Positions 19,295 through 28,494 of a stretch of 64,000 nucleotides of DNA are shown here, piece by piece (position 1 is the first letter of the stretch; every line of letters starts with the position of its first letter). Below the pieces are notes generated by a model. It was not told the DNA's origin. It saw only the letters and a list, made by a program, of their open reading frames with translations, and searched no databases. Source of the stretch: Pseudomonas rhodesiae (GTDB lineage Bacteria > Pseudomonadota > Gammaproteobacteria > Pseudomonadales > Pseudomonadaceae); the NCBI RefSeq assembly GCF_007858255.1, contig NZ_VFEU01000002.1:186001-250000 (forward strand). Reading direction: 5' to 3'. Position numbers and translations under genes: made by a program.

Positions 19295-20587
19295 TCAGAG
19301 CAGCTCTTTGAGACGGTGCCAAAGCATGCCCAGCGCCAGCAGTGGCGAGCGCAAATGCTTGCCACCGGGGAAGGTCATATGCGGCACCTGGGCGAACAGA
19401 TCGAAACGCCCCTGCTGTTGGCCGCTGATCGCTTCGGCCAGCAGCCGGCCCGCCAGATGCGTGGCGTTGAGGCCATGGCCGGCGTAAGCCTGGGCGTAAT
19501 ACACATTGGGCTGATCGGCCAGGCGACCGATCTGCGGCAGGCGATTGGCGCCGATGCCGATCATGCCGCCCCATTGGTAATCGATCTTCACGTCGGCCAA
19601 CTGCGGGAACACTTGCAGCATTTTCGGACGCATATAAGCGCCGATGTCCTTGGGGTCGCGTCCGGAATAATGACAAGCACCGCCGAACAGCAGGCGACGA
19701 TCGGCGGACAGCCGGAAGTAGTCCACGGTGACTCGCTGATCACACACCGCCATGTTCTGCGGTAGTAATTGCGTGGCCTGGGCTTCACTCAAGGGTTCGG
19801 TGGCGATGATATAGCTGCCGGCGGGCAATACCTTGCCGCTCAGGTGAGGGTTGAGGCCGTTGAGATAAGCGTTGCAGGCCAGCACCAGCGTCTTTGCGCG
19901 CACTGTGCCCTGGGCGCTGTGGACTTGGACCTCGGAGCCGTAGTCGATGCGGGTCACTTCGGACTGTTCGAACAGCCTCACGCCCAGCCGCTCGGCGGCG
20001 GCAGCTTCGCCAAGGGCCAGGTTCAGCGGGTGCAGGTGGCCGGAACCCATGTCGATCATGCCTCCGACGTAGCGCTCGGAACCGATCACACTGCTCATTT
20101 CGTTGGCTTGCAGCAAGCGCACTTCATGACGATAACCGAGGCTGCGCAGTTCTTCGGCATCTTCGGCCAGGCCCTGCAGATCGCGAGGTTTGTTGGCGAG
20201 GTCGCAATAGCCCCAGGTCAGGTCGCAAGGGATCTGGAAGCGCTCGACGCGCTCGCGCACGATCTCCACGGCTTCCAGGCCCATCTGCTTCATCTGACGC
20301 ACGCCGTCGGTGCCGATGACGTTGGCGAACTGGTCGAGGCCATGGCCGACGCCGCGAATCAGCTGGCCGCCATTACGTCCGCTGGCGCCCCAGGCGACTT
20401 TGCGCGCTTCCAGCAGCACTACGCTGAAACCGCGGTCGGCCAGTTCCAGCGCGGTGTTGAGCCCGGAAAAACCGCCACCTACCACGCACACGTCAGCCGT
20501 GACTTCACCCTTCAACGCTGGGTAATCAGGCAGAGGCAGGCTGCTGGCGGCGTAGTAGGAATCGGCGTGCCGGGCGCTGGCGGTCAT
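19295..20587 (-). CDS. FAD-dependent oxidoreductase, gamma-glutamylpolyamine oxidase (PauB/PuuB) type
   Basis: A 430-residue DAO-family flavoprotein with the dinucleotide motif DVCVVGGGFSGLNTALELADRG near residue 31 and the FAD segment WGASGRNGGQLIRG. The C-terminal block YYAQAYAGHGLNATHLAGRLLAEAI is typical of PuuB/OrdL oxidases. These oxidise gamma-glutamylated polyamines to the aldehyde, which KauB/PauC then dehydrogenates. Its place just before the dad regulator matches P. aeruginosa pauB4. The substrate is inferred from homology and context; other glycine/D-amino-acid oxidases share this fold. Confidence 0.85.
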   Translation of the reverse strand: MTASARHADSYYAASSLPLPDYPALKGEVTADVCVVGGGFSGLNTALELADRGFSVVLLEARKVAWGASGRNGGQLIRGVGHGLDQFANVIGTDGVRQMKQMGLEAVEIVRERVERFQIPCDLTWGYCDLANKPRDLQGLAEDAEELRSLGYRHEVRLLQANEMSSVIGSERYVGGMIDMGSGHLHPLNLALGEAAAAERLGVRLFEQSEVTRIDYGSEVQVHSAQGTVRAKTLVLACNAYLNGLNPHLSGKVLPAGSYIIATEPLSEAQATQLLPQNMAVCDQRVTVDYFRLSADRRLLFGGACHYSGRDPKDIGAYMRPKMLQVFPQLADVKIDYQWGGMIGIGANRLPQIGRLADQPNVYYAQAYAGHGLNATHLAGRLLAEAISGQQQGRFDLFAQVPHMTFPGGKHLRSPLLALGMLWHRLKELL

Positions 20588-20700
20588 GGGCGCATCCCTG
20601 TTTGGAAAATTTGACGCAGGATACAGCGGTCAGACGGTGCTGTCTGCGCAGGGGAATTTGCGGCAGAATCCATCCCTGTTCGCCGTTGAGTACCTGTTCG

Positions 20701-21054
20701 ATGAGTTGCAACCGTCAGAAGATCAGCGCATTGCGCCGTCAGATTCCTTCGTTCGAGTGTGTTCCGGGCTGCCACGACTGCTGTGGGCCGGTGACCACGT
20801 CCCCCGAGGAAATGTCGCGTCTGCCGCGCAAGACCGCTGCCGAGCAGGAAGCCGCCATGGACGAGCTGAACTGCGTCCACCTGGGCCCCACTGGCTGCAC
20901 GGTGTATGACGAGCGACCGCTGATCTGTCGGTTGTTCGGCACCACCCAAACCTTGCCATGCCCCAACGGGCGCCGGCCGGTGGAGTTGATTCATCCGCGG
21001 GTGGAAAAACAAATCCACGAATATATGGCCAGCACCCGGCAGGTATTGGTTTAG
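20701..21054 (+). CDS. YkgJ family cysteine cluster protein
   Basis: A 117-residue protein with clustered cysteines (FECVPGCHDCCGPV, LNCVHLGPTGCTVYDERPLICR, LPCPNGR), the CxxCC...C...C pattern of the YkgJ/Fe-S-cluster-like family that probably binds zinc or an iron-sulfur cluster. Function unknown. I use the ATG at 20701 (MSCNRQK); the open frame extends upstream to 20602 but without homology. Its end overlaps the stop of the convergent Lrp-family regulator by 4 nt. Confidence 0.8.
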   Translation: MSCNRQKISALRRQIPSFECVPGCHDCCGPVTTSPEEMSRLPRKTAAEQEAAMDELNCVHLGPTGCTVYDERPLICRLFGTTQTLPCPNGRRPVELIHPRVEKQIHEYMASTRQVLV

Positions 21055-21539
21055 TCCGGGATCGGCAGGTTCAGGCTCTCCTTTACCTCTTCCATCACGA
21101 TATAGCTCTTGGACTCACGCACGTGGGGCAGCTTGAGCAGGATGTCGCCCAGCAGTTTGCGGTACGAGGCCATCTCGGAAATCCGCGCTTTCACTAGATA
21201 GTCAAAGTCACCGGACACCAGGTGGCATTCCAGCACATGGGGCAGTTTCAGCACGGCGCGGCGGAACTCTTCGAACGTGTCTCCCGACTTGTAATCCAGG
21301 CTGATCTCGACAAATACCAGCAAACTCCCCTTCAAGTGCTGCGGGTTCAACCGTGCGTTGTAGCCCATGATGATCCCCTCGCGCTCCAGGCGCCGCACGC
21401 GCTCGGTGCAGGGCGTGGTCGAGAGGCCGACTTTTTCCCCCAGCTCAGTGAACGAGATGCGCCCGTCGGTTTGTAGGATGCGCAGGATATTGCGATCGAT
21501 CTTGTCCAGCTCCCGTTTGGTCTGGGTGTTGGTACGCAT
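21051..21539 (-). CDS. dadR: Lrp/AsnC family transcriptional regulator (DadR-like)
   Basis: A 162-residue Lrp-type protein. A helix-turn-helix occupies the N-terminus (LDKIDRNILRILQTDGRISFTELGEKVGLS) and a C-terminal RAM ligand-binding domain follows (GDFDYLVKARISEM). It is divergent from dadA, as for P. aeruginosa DadR, which activates dadA-dadX in response to alanine. The ATG at 21539 is chosen; upstream codons give no homology. An inverted repeat in the shared promoter region is a candidate binding site. Confidence 0.9.
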   Translation of the reverse strand: MRTNTQTKRELDKIDRNILRILQTDGRISFTELGEKVGLSTTPCTERVRRLEREGIIMGYNARLNPQHLKGSLLVFVEISLDYKSGDTFEEFRRAVLKLPHVLECHLVSGDFDYLVKARISEMASYRKLLGDILLKLPHVRESKSYIVMEEVKESLNLPIPD

Positions 21540-21593
21540 AGGGGATACGCCTCTGTAAAAACGGTTTTTGCCGAGAATTGTCGCCAAATATAG

Positions 21594-21613
21594 GCATTTA
21601 TATAGTGAAATGC
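21594..21613. promoter_or_regulatory. Inverted repeat in the dadR-dadA intergenic region
   Basis: GCATTT-(8 nt)-AAATGC, perfect 6-bp arms in AT-rich DNA, centred about 92 nt before dadA. A -10-like TATACT follows at 21630-21635. It is placed for control by the divergent Lrp-type regulator. Confidence 0.5.
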
Positions 21614-21694
21614 ACTGGTGATTGCTTTTTATACTGCGCCCATCATTGCTCGAATAACACACGTCGGCGGCCACGCCGCGATGAGGATATAAAA

Positions 21695-22996
21695 ATGCGC
21701 GTTCTGGTCTTGGGTAGCGGCGTCATTGGTGTCACCAGTGCGTACTATTTGGCGCGGGCCGGTTTCGAAGTGGTGGTCGTCGACCGTCAACCCGCCGCAG
21801 CCATGGAAACCAGTTTCGCCAACGCCGGCCAAGTATCTCCCGGTTACGCCTCGCCCTGGGCCGCACCGGGTGTGCCGCTTAAGGCCATGAAATGGCTGCT
21901 GCAACGCCACGCGCCGCTGGCCATCAAGGCCACCGCCGATATCGATCAATACCTGTGGATGGCGCAGATGCTGCGCAACTGCACCGCCAGCCGGTATGCA
22001 GTGAATAAAGAGCGCATGGTGCGTTTGTCCGAATACAGCCGCGACTGCCTTGATGAGTTGCGCGCCGAGACCGGTATTGCCTACGAAGGCCGCAGCCTCG
22101 GTACTACCCAACTGTTCCGCACCCAGGCGCAGTTGGATGGCGCGGCCAAGGACATCGCGGTGCTCAAAGAGTCCGGCGTGCCCTTCGAACTGCTTGACCG
22201 TGCCGGCATTGCTCGCGTCGAGCCTGCCCTGGCCAGCGTCACCGATATCCTGGCCGGTGCCCTGCGCTTGCCCAACGATCAGACCGGCGACTGCCAGATG
22301 TTCACCACGCGCCTGGCCGAGATGTGCACGCAATTGGGCGTTGAGTTCCGCTTCGAACAAGACATCCAGCGCCTCGATCACGCGGGCGACCGCATCAACG
22401 GCGTATGGATCGATGGCAAGCTGGAAACGGCCGATCGCTACGTGCTCGCCTTGGGCAGTTATTCGCCGAAGTTGCTCAAGCCGCTGGGTATCAAGGCCCC
22501 GGTGTACCCGCTCAAGGGGTATTCCCTGACTGTGCCGATCACCAACCCGGCGATGGCGCCCACGTCGACCATTCTCGACGAGACTTACAAGGTCGCGATC
22601 ACCCGTTTCGACAACCGTATCCGCGTCGGTGGCATGGCTGAAATAGCCGGTTTTGACCTGTCGCTGAACCCGCGTCGACGTGAAACCCTGGAGATGATCG
22701 TCAACGACCTTTATCCTCAGGGCGGTGATTTGGCCCAGGCTTCGTTCTGGACCGGCCTGCGTCCGACCACACCTGACGGCACGCCGATTGTCGGTGCCAC
22801 ACCGTTCAAGAACCTGTTCCTGAATACCGGCCACGGCACCCTCGGTTGGACCATGGCCTGCGGATCGGGCCGTTTGCTGGCCGACCTGATGGCCAAGAAA
22901 ACCCCGCAAATCAGCGCCGCAGGCCTCGATATTTCCCGTTATGGCAGCCACCAGGAGTCCGCAAAACATGTCAATCCAGCGCCAGCTCACCAATGA
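21695..22996 (+). CDS. dadA: D-amino acid dehydrogenase small subunit
   Basis: A 433-residue membrane-associated flavoprotein that oxidises D-alanine and other D-amino acids to 2-oxo acids and ammonia, passing electrons to the respiratory chain. It begins with the FAD-binding motif [20 protein letters not shown], and has [21 protein letters not shown] and the C-terminal [21 protein letters not shown] typical of DadA. GATGAGGATATAAAA precedes the ATG. The gene overlaps ridA by 29 nt, so the two are translated from one message; dadX follows after a terminator-like hairpin. Confidence 0.96.
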   Translation: MRVLVLGSGVIGVTSAYYLARAGFEVVVVDRQPAAAMETSFANAGQVSPGYASPWAAPGVPLKAMKWLLQRHAPLAIKATADIDQYLWMAQMLRNCTASRYAVNKERMVRLSEYSRDCLDELRAETGIAYEGRSLGTTQLFRTQAQLDGAAKDIAVLKESGVPFELLDRAGIARVEPALASVTDILAGALRLPNDQTGDCQMFTTRLAEMCTQLGVEFRFEQDIQRLDHAGDRINGVWIDGKLETADRYVLALGSYSPKLLKPLGIKAPVYPLKGYSLTVPITNPAMAPTSTILDETYKVAITRFDNRIRVGGMAEIAGFDLSLNPRRRETLEMIVNDLYPQGGDLAQASFWTGLRPTTPDGTPIVGATPFKNLFLNTGHGTLGWTMACGSGRLLADLMAKKTPQISAAGLDISRYGSHQESAKHVNPAPAHQ

Positions 22997-23321
22997 GCGC
23001 ATGAGCCAGATCGTTGTCCACAGCGGTACCGTGTACCTGGCTGGGCAAGTCGGCGACGACATGGGTGCCGGGATTGAACAGCAGACCCGTGAAACCTTGG
23101 CCAATATCGAGCGTTTGCTGGACCTGGCCGGTACCGACAAGACCCGATTGCTGTCGGTGACGATTTATTTGAAAGACATCGACGCCGATTTCGCCGGTAT
23201 GAACGCGGTGTGGGACGCCTGGTTGCCCAAAGGGGTTGCCCCGGCCCGCGCCACGGTTGAGGCCAAGCTTTGCGAGCCGCAAATTCTGGTAGAACTGTCC
23301 GTCGTGGCTGCCCTGCCGTAA
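22968..23321 (+). CDS. RidA family reactive-enamine deaminase
   Basis: A 117-residue RidA/YjgF/Rid-superfamily protein ([41 protein letters not shown]). The conserved arginine for substrate carboxylate binding is present in [15 protein letters not shown]. RidA hydrolyses 2-aminoacrylate and related enamines/imines released by PLP or flavin enzymes. Here the imine made by DadA is the obvious substrate class. The start codon lies within the end of dadA (29-nt overlap), with AGGAG upstream. Confidence 0.92.
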   Translation: MSIQRQLTNERMSQIVVHSGTVYLAGQVGDDMGAGIEQQTRETLANIERLLDLAGTDKTRLLSVTIYLKDIDADFAGMNAVWDAWLPKGVAPARATVEAKLCEPQILVELSVVAALP

Positions 23322-23336
23322 TTACAGATCCCTCTC

Positions 23337-23372
23337 CCGGCGCTGAGGTTTGTTGATCAGCGCCGGTTTTTC
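23337..23372 (+). terminator. Rho-independent terminator between ridA and dadX
   Basis: CCGGCGCTGA-(10 nt)-TCAGCGCCGG followed by TTTTTC: a perfect 10-bp GC-rich stem with a T tract. It lies 16 nt after ridA and 30 nt before the alanine racemase start, inside what is usually described as one dad operon. Confidence 0.82.
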
Positions 23373-23401
23373 TTCACTCTGCCGCCTAGAAGCCTGCCGT
23401 C

Positions 23402-24475
23402 ATGCGTCCAGCCTGTGCCCTGATCGACCTCCAAGCCCTGCGCCACAACTACCAATTGGCCCGTGAACTCACGGGAGCCAAGGCACTTGCCGTGATTAAG
23501 GCCGATGCCTATGGCCACGGTGCCGTGCGCGTGGCCCAGGCGCTGGAAGCCGAGGCCGACGGCTTTGCCGTAGCGTGCATCGAGGAAGCATTGGAACTGC
23601 GCGCCGCTGGCATTCGTGCGCCGGTGCTGCTGCTGGAAGGCTTTTTTGAAGCCGACGAGCTGCCTTTGATCATCGAGCATGATTTCTGGTGCGTGGTGCA
23701 CTCGCTGTGGCAACTGGAGGCGATCGAACAGGCGCGCTTGAGCAAGCCGCTGACCGTCTGGCTCAAGCTGGATTCGGGTATGCACCGCGTGGGCTTGCAC
23801 CCTAAGGATTATCACGAGGCTTACCAGCGCCTACTGGCCACCGGCAGCGTTGCCAAGATTGTGCTGATGAGCCACTTCGCCCGCGCCGATGAGCTCGATT
23901 GCGTGAGCAGTGATGAGCAGGTGGCCGTGTTTGATGCGGCGCGCCAAGGCCTGAGCGCAGAAGTCAGCTTGCGCAATTCGCCATCGGTGATGGGCTGGCC
24001 GAATGTGTCCAGCGACTGGGTCCGGCCCGGCATCATGCTTTACGGTGCTACGCCTTTCGGCGAAGCGCAGTCTGTGGCCGCACGTTTGCAGCCGGTGATG
24101 ACCCTGGAATCGAAAGTGATCTGCGTGCGTGAACTACCGGCGGGTGAGCCCGTAGGCTACGGCGCCAGGTTCATTACGCCCAAGCCGATGCGAATCGGGG
24201 TAGTGGCCATGGGTTACGCCGACGGTTACCCGCGCCATGCTCCCACGGGGACGCCGGTGCTGGTGGCCGGGCAGCGCAGTCAGTTGTTGGGGCGTGTGTC
24301 CATGGACATGCTGTGCATTGACCTGACGGACGTGCCTCAGGCCGGTCTGGGCTCTACGGTGGAATTGTGGGGCAAGAACATCTTGGCCAGTGACGTGGCC
24401 GTCGCCGCCGAGACCATCCCCTACCAGATCTTCTGCAACCTGCGGCGGGTGCCAAGGCTCTACTCCGAGGCCTGA
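23402..24475 (+). CDS. dadX: Alanine racemase, catabolic type
   Basis: A 357-residue PLP-dependent racemase that converts L-alanine to D-alanine, the DadA substrate. The PLP lysine is in [13 protein letters not shown] (residue 34). The catalytic tyrosine region is [26 protein letters not shown] and the substrate region is [13 protein letters not shown]. Location after dadA-ridA marks it as the catabolic DadX paralogue rather than the biosynthetic Alr. The ribosome-binding site is weak, and the upstream terminator suggests lower or separately controlled expression. Confidence 0.95.
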   Translation: MRPACALIDLQALRHNYQLARELTGAKALAVIKADAYGHGAVRVAQALEAEADGFAVACIEEALELRAAGIRAPVLLLEGFFEADELPLIIEHDFWCVVHSLWQLEAIEQARLSKPLTVWLKLDSGMHRVGLHPKDYHEAYQRLLATGSVAKIVLMSHFARADELDCVSSDEQVAVFDAARQGLSAEVSLRNSPSVMGWPNVSSDWVRPGIMLYGATPFGEAQSVAARLQPVMTLESKVICVRELPAGEPVGYGARFITPKPMRIGVVAMGYADGYPRHAPTGTPVLVAGQRSQLLGRVSMDMLCIDLTDVPQAGLGSTVELWGKNILASDVAVAAETIPYQIFCNLRRVPRLYSEA

Positions 24476-24516
24476 CAGGTCGTCACGAATGGAGCTGGTC
24501 GGGATTTAGGCCAAAG

Positions 24517-24564
24517 TGTTGTAAATACTGAACGCTGTCGCCATGATAACGCTCAATTACAACA
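24517..24564. promoter_or_regulatory. Widely spaced inverted repeat upstream of pauR
   Basis: TGTTGTAA (24517-24524) and TTACAACA (24557-24564) are perfect inverted copies, 32 nt apart, just before the pauR ribosome-binding site. They could be an autoregulatory operator. Confidence 0.4.
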
Positions 24565-24591
24565 AAGCCTGAATCCTAGGAGGCACCTGCA

Positions 24592-25140
24592 TTGGACGTC
24601 GGCGAACGACTGCAATCCATCCGTAAACTCAAAGGTCTTTCCCAGCGTGAGCTCGCCAAGCGCGCGGGTGTCACCAATAGCACCATTTCGATGATCGAAA
24701 AAAACAGTGTCAGCCCTTCGATCAGCTCCTTGCGCAAGGTGCTGGGTGGCATTCCCATGTCCATGGTCGAGTTCTTCTCTGAAGAGATCCTCCAGGAAAT
24801 ACCGACGCAGATCGTCTATAAAGCCAATGAGCTGATCGACATCTCCGACGGCGCGGTCACGATGAAACTGGTGGGCCGCGCGCATCCAAGCCGGGCCATC
24901 GCGTTTCTCAACGAGATCTACCCGCCGGGCGCCGACACAGGTGAAGAAATGCTCACCCACGAGGGCGAGGAAACCGGGATTGTGCTGGAAGGCCGGTTGG
25001 AGTTGGTGGTCGGTCTTGAAACTTTTGTGCTCGAAGCGGGCGATAGCTACTACTTTGAAAGCACCAAGCCCCACCGTTTTCGCAATCCGTTCGACGTGCC
25101 GGCGCGACTAATCAGCGCAGCCACACCCGCGAACTTTTAA
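24592..25140 (+). CDS. pauR: HTH-cupin transcriptional regulator PauR
   Basis: A 182-residue regulator. An XRE-type helix-turn-helix (RLQSIRKLKGLSQRELAKRAG) leads into VTNSTISMIEKNSVSPS, and a C-terminal cupin domain (GADTGEEMLTHEGEETGIVL, LEAGDSYYFESTKPHRF) follows. It matches PauR/PuuR, which represses polyamine-catabolism (pau) genes and releases them with putrescine or cadaverine. The start is TTG: AGGAGG at 24578-24583 stands 8 nt before it, and the next in-frame ATG would remove part of the DNA-binding domain. KauB and a PauB-like oxidase in this window are likely targets. Confidence 0.92.
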   Translation: MDVGERLQSIRKLKGLSQRELAKRAGVTNSTISMIEKNSVSPSISSLRKVLGGIPMSMVEFFSEEILQEIPTQIVYKANELIDISDGAVTMKLVGRAHPSRAIAFLNEIYPPGADTGEEMLTHEGEETGIVLEGRLELVVGLETFVLEAGDSYYFESTKPHRFRNPFDVPARLISAATPANF

Positions 25141-25246
25141 CAGAAGAGGCGTCCTGCCAGCATTGCAGAGCCGCCCGTAGCTGCATTCCGCCAGACTGAA
25201 TCTCCCTTTGGTTAATAGGGTTGTTTCAGCCAGGCGGGCTAACCGT

Positions 25247-25252
25247 TATACT
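25247..25252 (+). promoter_or_regulatory. Probable -10 element upstream of cytochrome c5
   Basis: TATACT about 59 nt before the cytochrome start. TTTCAG stands 17 bp upstream as a weak -35. Only the -10 is convincing. Confidence 0.35.
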
Positions 25253-25310
25253 TTCGCCGCCTGCGAAACCGTGGCCGCAGGCGTGAATAGCCACCATTGA
25301 GGGTGAACGC

Positions 25311-25733
25311 GTGAACCTAATTATGAAAATGCTGGCTGCACCAGCAACCGTACTGGCTCTATGGGCTGTCAGCGCTCAAGCTGCCACCAATGATGAGATC
25401 GCCAAGCGCCTGGAGCCTGTGGGGCAGGTGTGTGTTCAAGGTCAGGAATGCAAAGGCATGGAAGTGGCCGTGGCTGCCGGCGGTGGTGGAGCGAAAACGG
25501 CAGATGACATCATCGCCAAGCACTGCAACGCATGTCACGGCTCGGGTTTGCTTGGCGCGCCGAAAATTGGCGACACCGCGGCCTGGAAAGAGCGCGCTGA
25601 CCACCAGGGCGGCCTCGATGGCATCCTGGCCAAGGCTATCACCGGCATCAACGCCATGCCGGCTAAAGGTACTTGCGCCGATTGCTCCGATGATGACCTC
25701 AAGGGCGCGATCAAGAAGATGTCCGGTCTTTAA
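25311..25733 (+). CDS. cycB: Cytochrome c5 family protein
   Basis: A 140-residue periplasmic electron carrier. Sec signal peptide (LAAPATVLALWAVSAQA), then one CxxCH haem site (CNACH, residues 72-76), an axial methionine in INAMPAKG, and the second cysteine pair in GTCADCSDDD characteristic of cytochrome c5. The start is the GTG at 25311; an ATG four codons later (MKMLAAP) is equally possible. It is a single gene between pauR and the CoA hydrolase and ends with a rho-independent terminator. Confidence 0.92.
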   Translation: MNLIMKMLAAPATVLALWAVSAQAATNDEIAKRLEPVGQVCVQGQECKGMEVAVAAGGGGAKTADDIIAKHCNACHGSGLLGAPKIGDTAAWKERADHQGGLDGILAKAITGINAMPAKGTCADCSDDDLKGAIKKMSGL

Positions 25734-25748
25734 TCGGCCGATCTTCGT

Positions 25749-25778
25749 CAAAAATGCCGCTTACGAGCGGCTTTTTTG
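25749..25778 (+). terminator. Rho-independent terminator after cytochrome c5
   Basis: GCCGCT-TACG-AGCGGC flanked by AAAAAT before and TTTTTT after, 16 nt past the stop codon. Confidence 0.85.
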
Positions 25779-25867
25779 TGCCTGGGATTCACCCTGAAGG
25801 CTGGTTATTGCAGCAAAGAGCCTGCAAGCTCGGTCCAACCCAAATCATGGAATGTCAGGAGGGTCGG

Positions 25868-27790
25868 ATGGTGCAGTTGTGTTCAATCGAGCAAGCAGTT
25901 GACGACGTACTGGCGCGGTTGCCGGCGCATATCCACATGGGCCTGCCCCTGGGTTTGGGTAAACCCAATCTGTTCGTCAACGCGTTGTATAGGCGTATTG
26001 CCAAGCTACCGGAACGAGCGCTGACCATTTATACCGCTCTAAGCCTGGGCCGCCCGACATTGGGCGACGGTTTGCAGAAGCGTTTTCTCGAACCCTTTAT
26101 CGAGCGCGTGTTCGGTGATTACCCCGAATTGGACTTTCTCGCCGACCTGCATAAAGACAGCCTGCCGGCCAATATCCACGTACAGCAATTCTTCATGCAG
26201 CCCGGCAGCCTGCTGCACAGCGTTTCGGCCCAGCAGGATTACGTCAGCAGCAACTACAGCCATGCAGCCCGCGACATCAACGCCGCCGGCCTGAATCTGG
26301 TGGCGCAACTGGTCGCCAGCAGTGCCGAACACCCCGACCGCCTGAGCCTGAGCTGCAACCCCGACATTACCCTCGACCTACTGCCGATGATCGCCAAGCG
26401 CCGTGAGGCGGGTGAGACCATCCTGATCGTCGGCCAGGTTCACACCGATTTGCCCTACATGCCCGGTGATTCTGAGCTGGGCATGGACGTATTCGATTAC
26501 CTGCTCGATGAGAAGGACAGCACCACGCTGTTTTCCACGCCCAATATGCCGGTGGGTTTCCAGGATCACTTTATCGGCCTGCATGCCAGCACCTTGGTGC
26601 GCGATGGCGGCACCTTGCAGATCGGCATCGGCTCCATGGGCGACGCGCTGACCGCCGCATTACTGGCGCGCCAGGCGGACAACGAAGCCTATCGCTTGCT
26701 GATGACGGACCTGGATGTGTACCGCTGGGCGCCGTTGATCAGCCGTGAAGGCGGCGTCGCGCCCTTCGCCCGTGGCCTGTATGGCTGCAGCGAAATGTTC
26801 GTCAATGGCCTGCTGGTGCTGGCCGACGCCGGCATTGTGCGGCGAAAGGTGTACCCGGATGAGGCCACTCAGGAACAGGCAAACGCCGGCTTGCTCGACG
26901 ATGCGGCGCAGACCGATGGTGTATCGATCCACGGCGGTTTCTTTCTTGGCCCGCGCAGTTTTTACCAGCGCTTGCAGGAAATGACCCATTCCAGGCGTCT
27001 TGAATTCAACATGACCCGTATCAGCTACATCAACGAGTTATACGGTCAGGAGGCGCTCAAGCGCCTGCAGCGCCAGGACGCGCGGTTTATCAACAGCGCG
27101 ATCGTGGTGACGTTGCTGGGCGCGGGTGTGGCTGATCAATTGGAAGACGGCCGCGTACTTAGCGGCGTGGGCGGGCAATACAACTTTGTGGCCCAGGGCC
27201 ATGCGTTGGAGGGCGCGCGGTCGATCCTGATTCTGCGCAGCTGGCGCGAATCGGCCGGTGAGGTCAGTTCCAATATCCTTTGGGATTACGGCCACTGCAC
27301 CATTCCACGGCATCTGCGGGACATCGTCATCACCGAATACGGCATCGCGGATTTACGCGGCCAGACGGACGCGAAGGTGATTGAGGCGTTGCTCAACATC
27401 ACCGACTCGCGCTTCCAGGCCGACTTGATCGAGCAGGCGCAAAAGGCCGGCAAGTTGCCCAAGGATTTTCAGCTCGATCCGCGCTTCAGCGACAACACGC
27501 CGGAGCGGCTCCAGGGTATCCAGGCGCGGCATCGACGTTTGTTCCCGGAGTATCCGCTGGGCAGCGATTTCACGGACGAAGAGCGGGATTTGTTGCGCGC
27601 CTTGAACTGGCTCAAGAGCAAATTCAAGCTGACGGAGATTCTGGAGTTGGGCAAGGCGGCGCTGGATGCACCGGAGCCGCAGGCGTTTCCAGCGCATTTG
27701 AGGCGGATGCGGTTGGATACGCCGGAGGGTTTGAAGGAGGACCTCTACCAGCGCCTATTGCTCGCTGGCTTACAAGCAACCGCACACTAA
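25868..27790 (+). CDS. Acetyl-CoA hydrolase/transferase family protein
   Basis: A 640-residue protein of the class I CoA-transferase/acetyl-CoA hydrolase type. The N-terminal half (from HIHMGLPLGLGKPNLF) and the CoA-binding segment LQIGIGSMGDALTAALLARQ are followed by a C-terminal hydrolase/transferase domain. That domain has the hallmark LSGVGGQYNFVAQG and the block VITEYGIADLRGQTD. It is about 200 residues longer than 4-hydroxybutyrate CoA-transferase-like enzymes, with extra sequence between the halves. AGGAGGGTCGG before the ATG at 25868 decides this start; the frame is open further upstream. Substrate not determinable. Confidence 0.83.
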   Translation: MVQLCSIEQAVDDVLARLPAHIHMGLPLGLGKPNLFVNALYRRIAKLPERALTIYTALSLGRPTLGDGLQKRFLEPFIERVFGDYPELDFLADLHKDSLPANIHVQQFFMQPGSLLHSVSAQQDYVSSNYSHAARDINAAGLNLVAQLVASSAEHPDRLSLSCNPDITLDLLPMIAKRREAGETILIVGQVHTDLPYMPGDSELGMDVFDYLLDEKDSTTLFSTPNMPVGFQDHFIGLHASTLVRDGGTLQIGIGSMGDALTAALLARQADNEAYRLLMTDLDVYRWAPLISREGGVAPFARGLYGCSEMFVNGLLVLADAGIVRRKVYPDEATQEQANAGLLDDAAQTDGVSIHGGFFLGPRSFYQRLQEMTHSRRLEFNMTRISYINELYGQEALKRLQRQDARFINSAIVVTLLGAGVADQLEDGRVLSGVGGQYNFVAQGHALEGARSILILRSWRESAGEVSSNILWDYGHCTIPRHLRDIVITEYGIADLRGQTDAKVIEALLNITDSRFQADLIEQAQKAGKLPKDFQLDPRFSDNTPERLQGIQARHRRLFPEYPLGSDFTDEERDLLRALNWLKSKFKLTEILELGKAALDAPEPQAFPAHLRRMRLDTPEGLKEDLYQRLLLAGLQATAH

Positions 27791-27806
27791 AAACCAACAC
27801 AAAGCC

Positions 27807-27838
27807 AAATGTGGGAGGGCTTGCCCCCTCCCACATTT
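27807..27838. repeat. REP palindrome between CoA hydrolase and xpt
   Basis: TGTGGGAGGG, a short loop and CCCTCCCACA, flanked by AAA and TTT. It has the same core as the elements at 42347 and 52805. It sits between convergent genes and may also act as a terminator. Confidence 0.75.
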
Positions 27839-27863
27839 TGATCCGTGTTCACCTCGTAGCAAA

Positions 27864-28448
<585 letters not shown>

Positions 28449-28494
28449 CTAATGGCGCGTTGTGCGCCGAAAGTAGATTAAAAAGTAGTCGATT

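Noticed and set aside
21629..23140. 503-codon reverse frame opposite dadA and ridA
   Set aside because: Shadow of dadA; no conserved motif.
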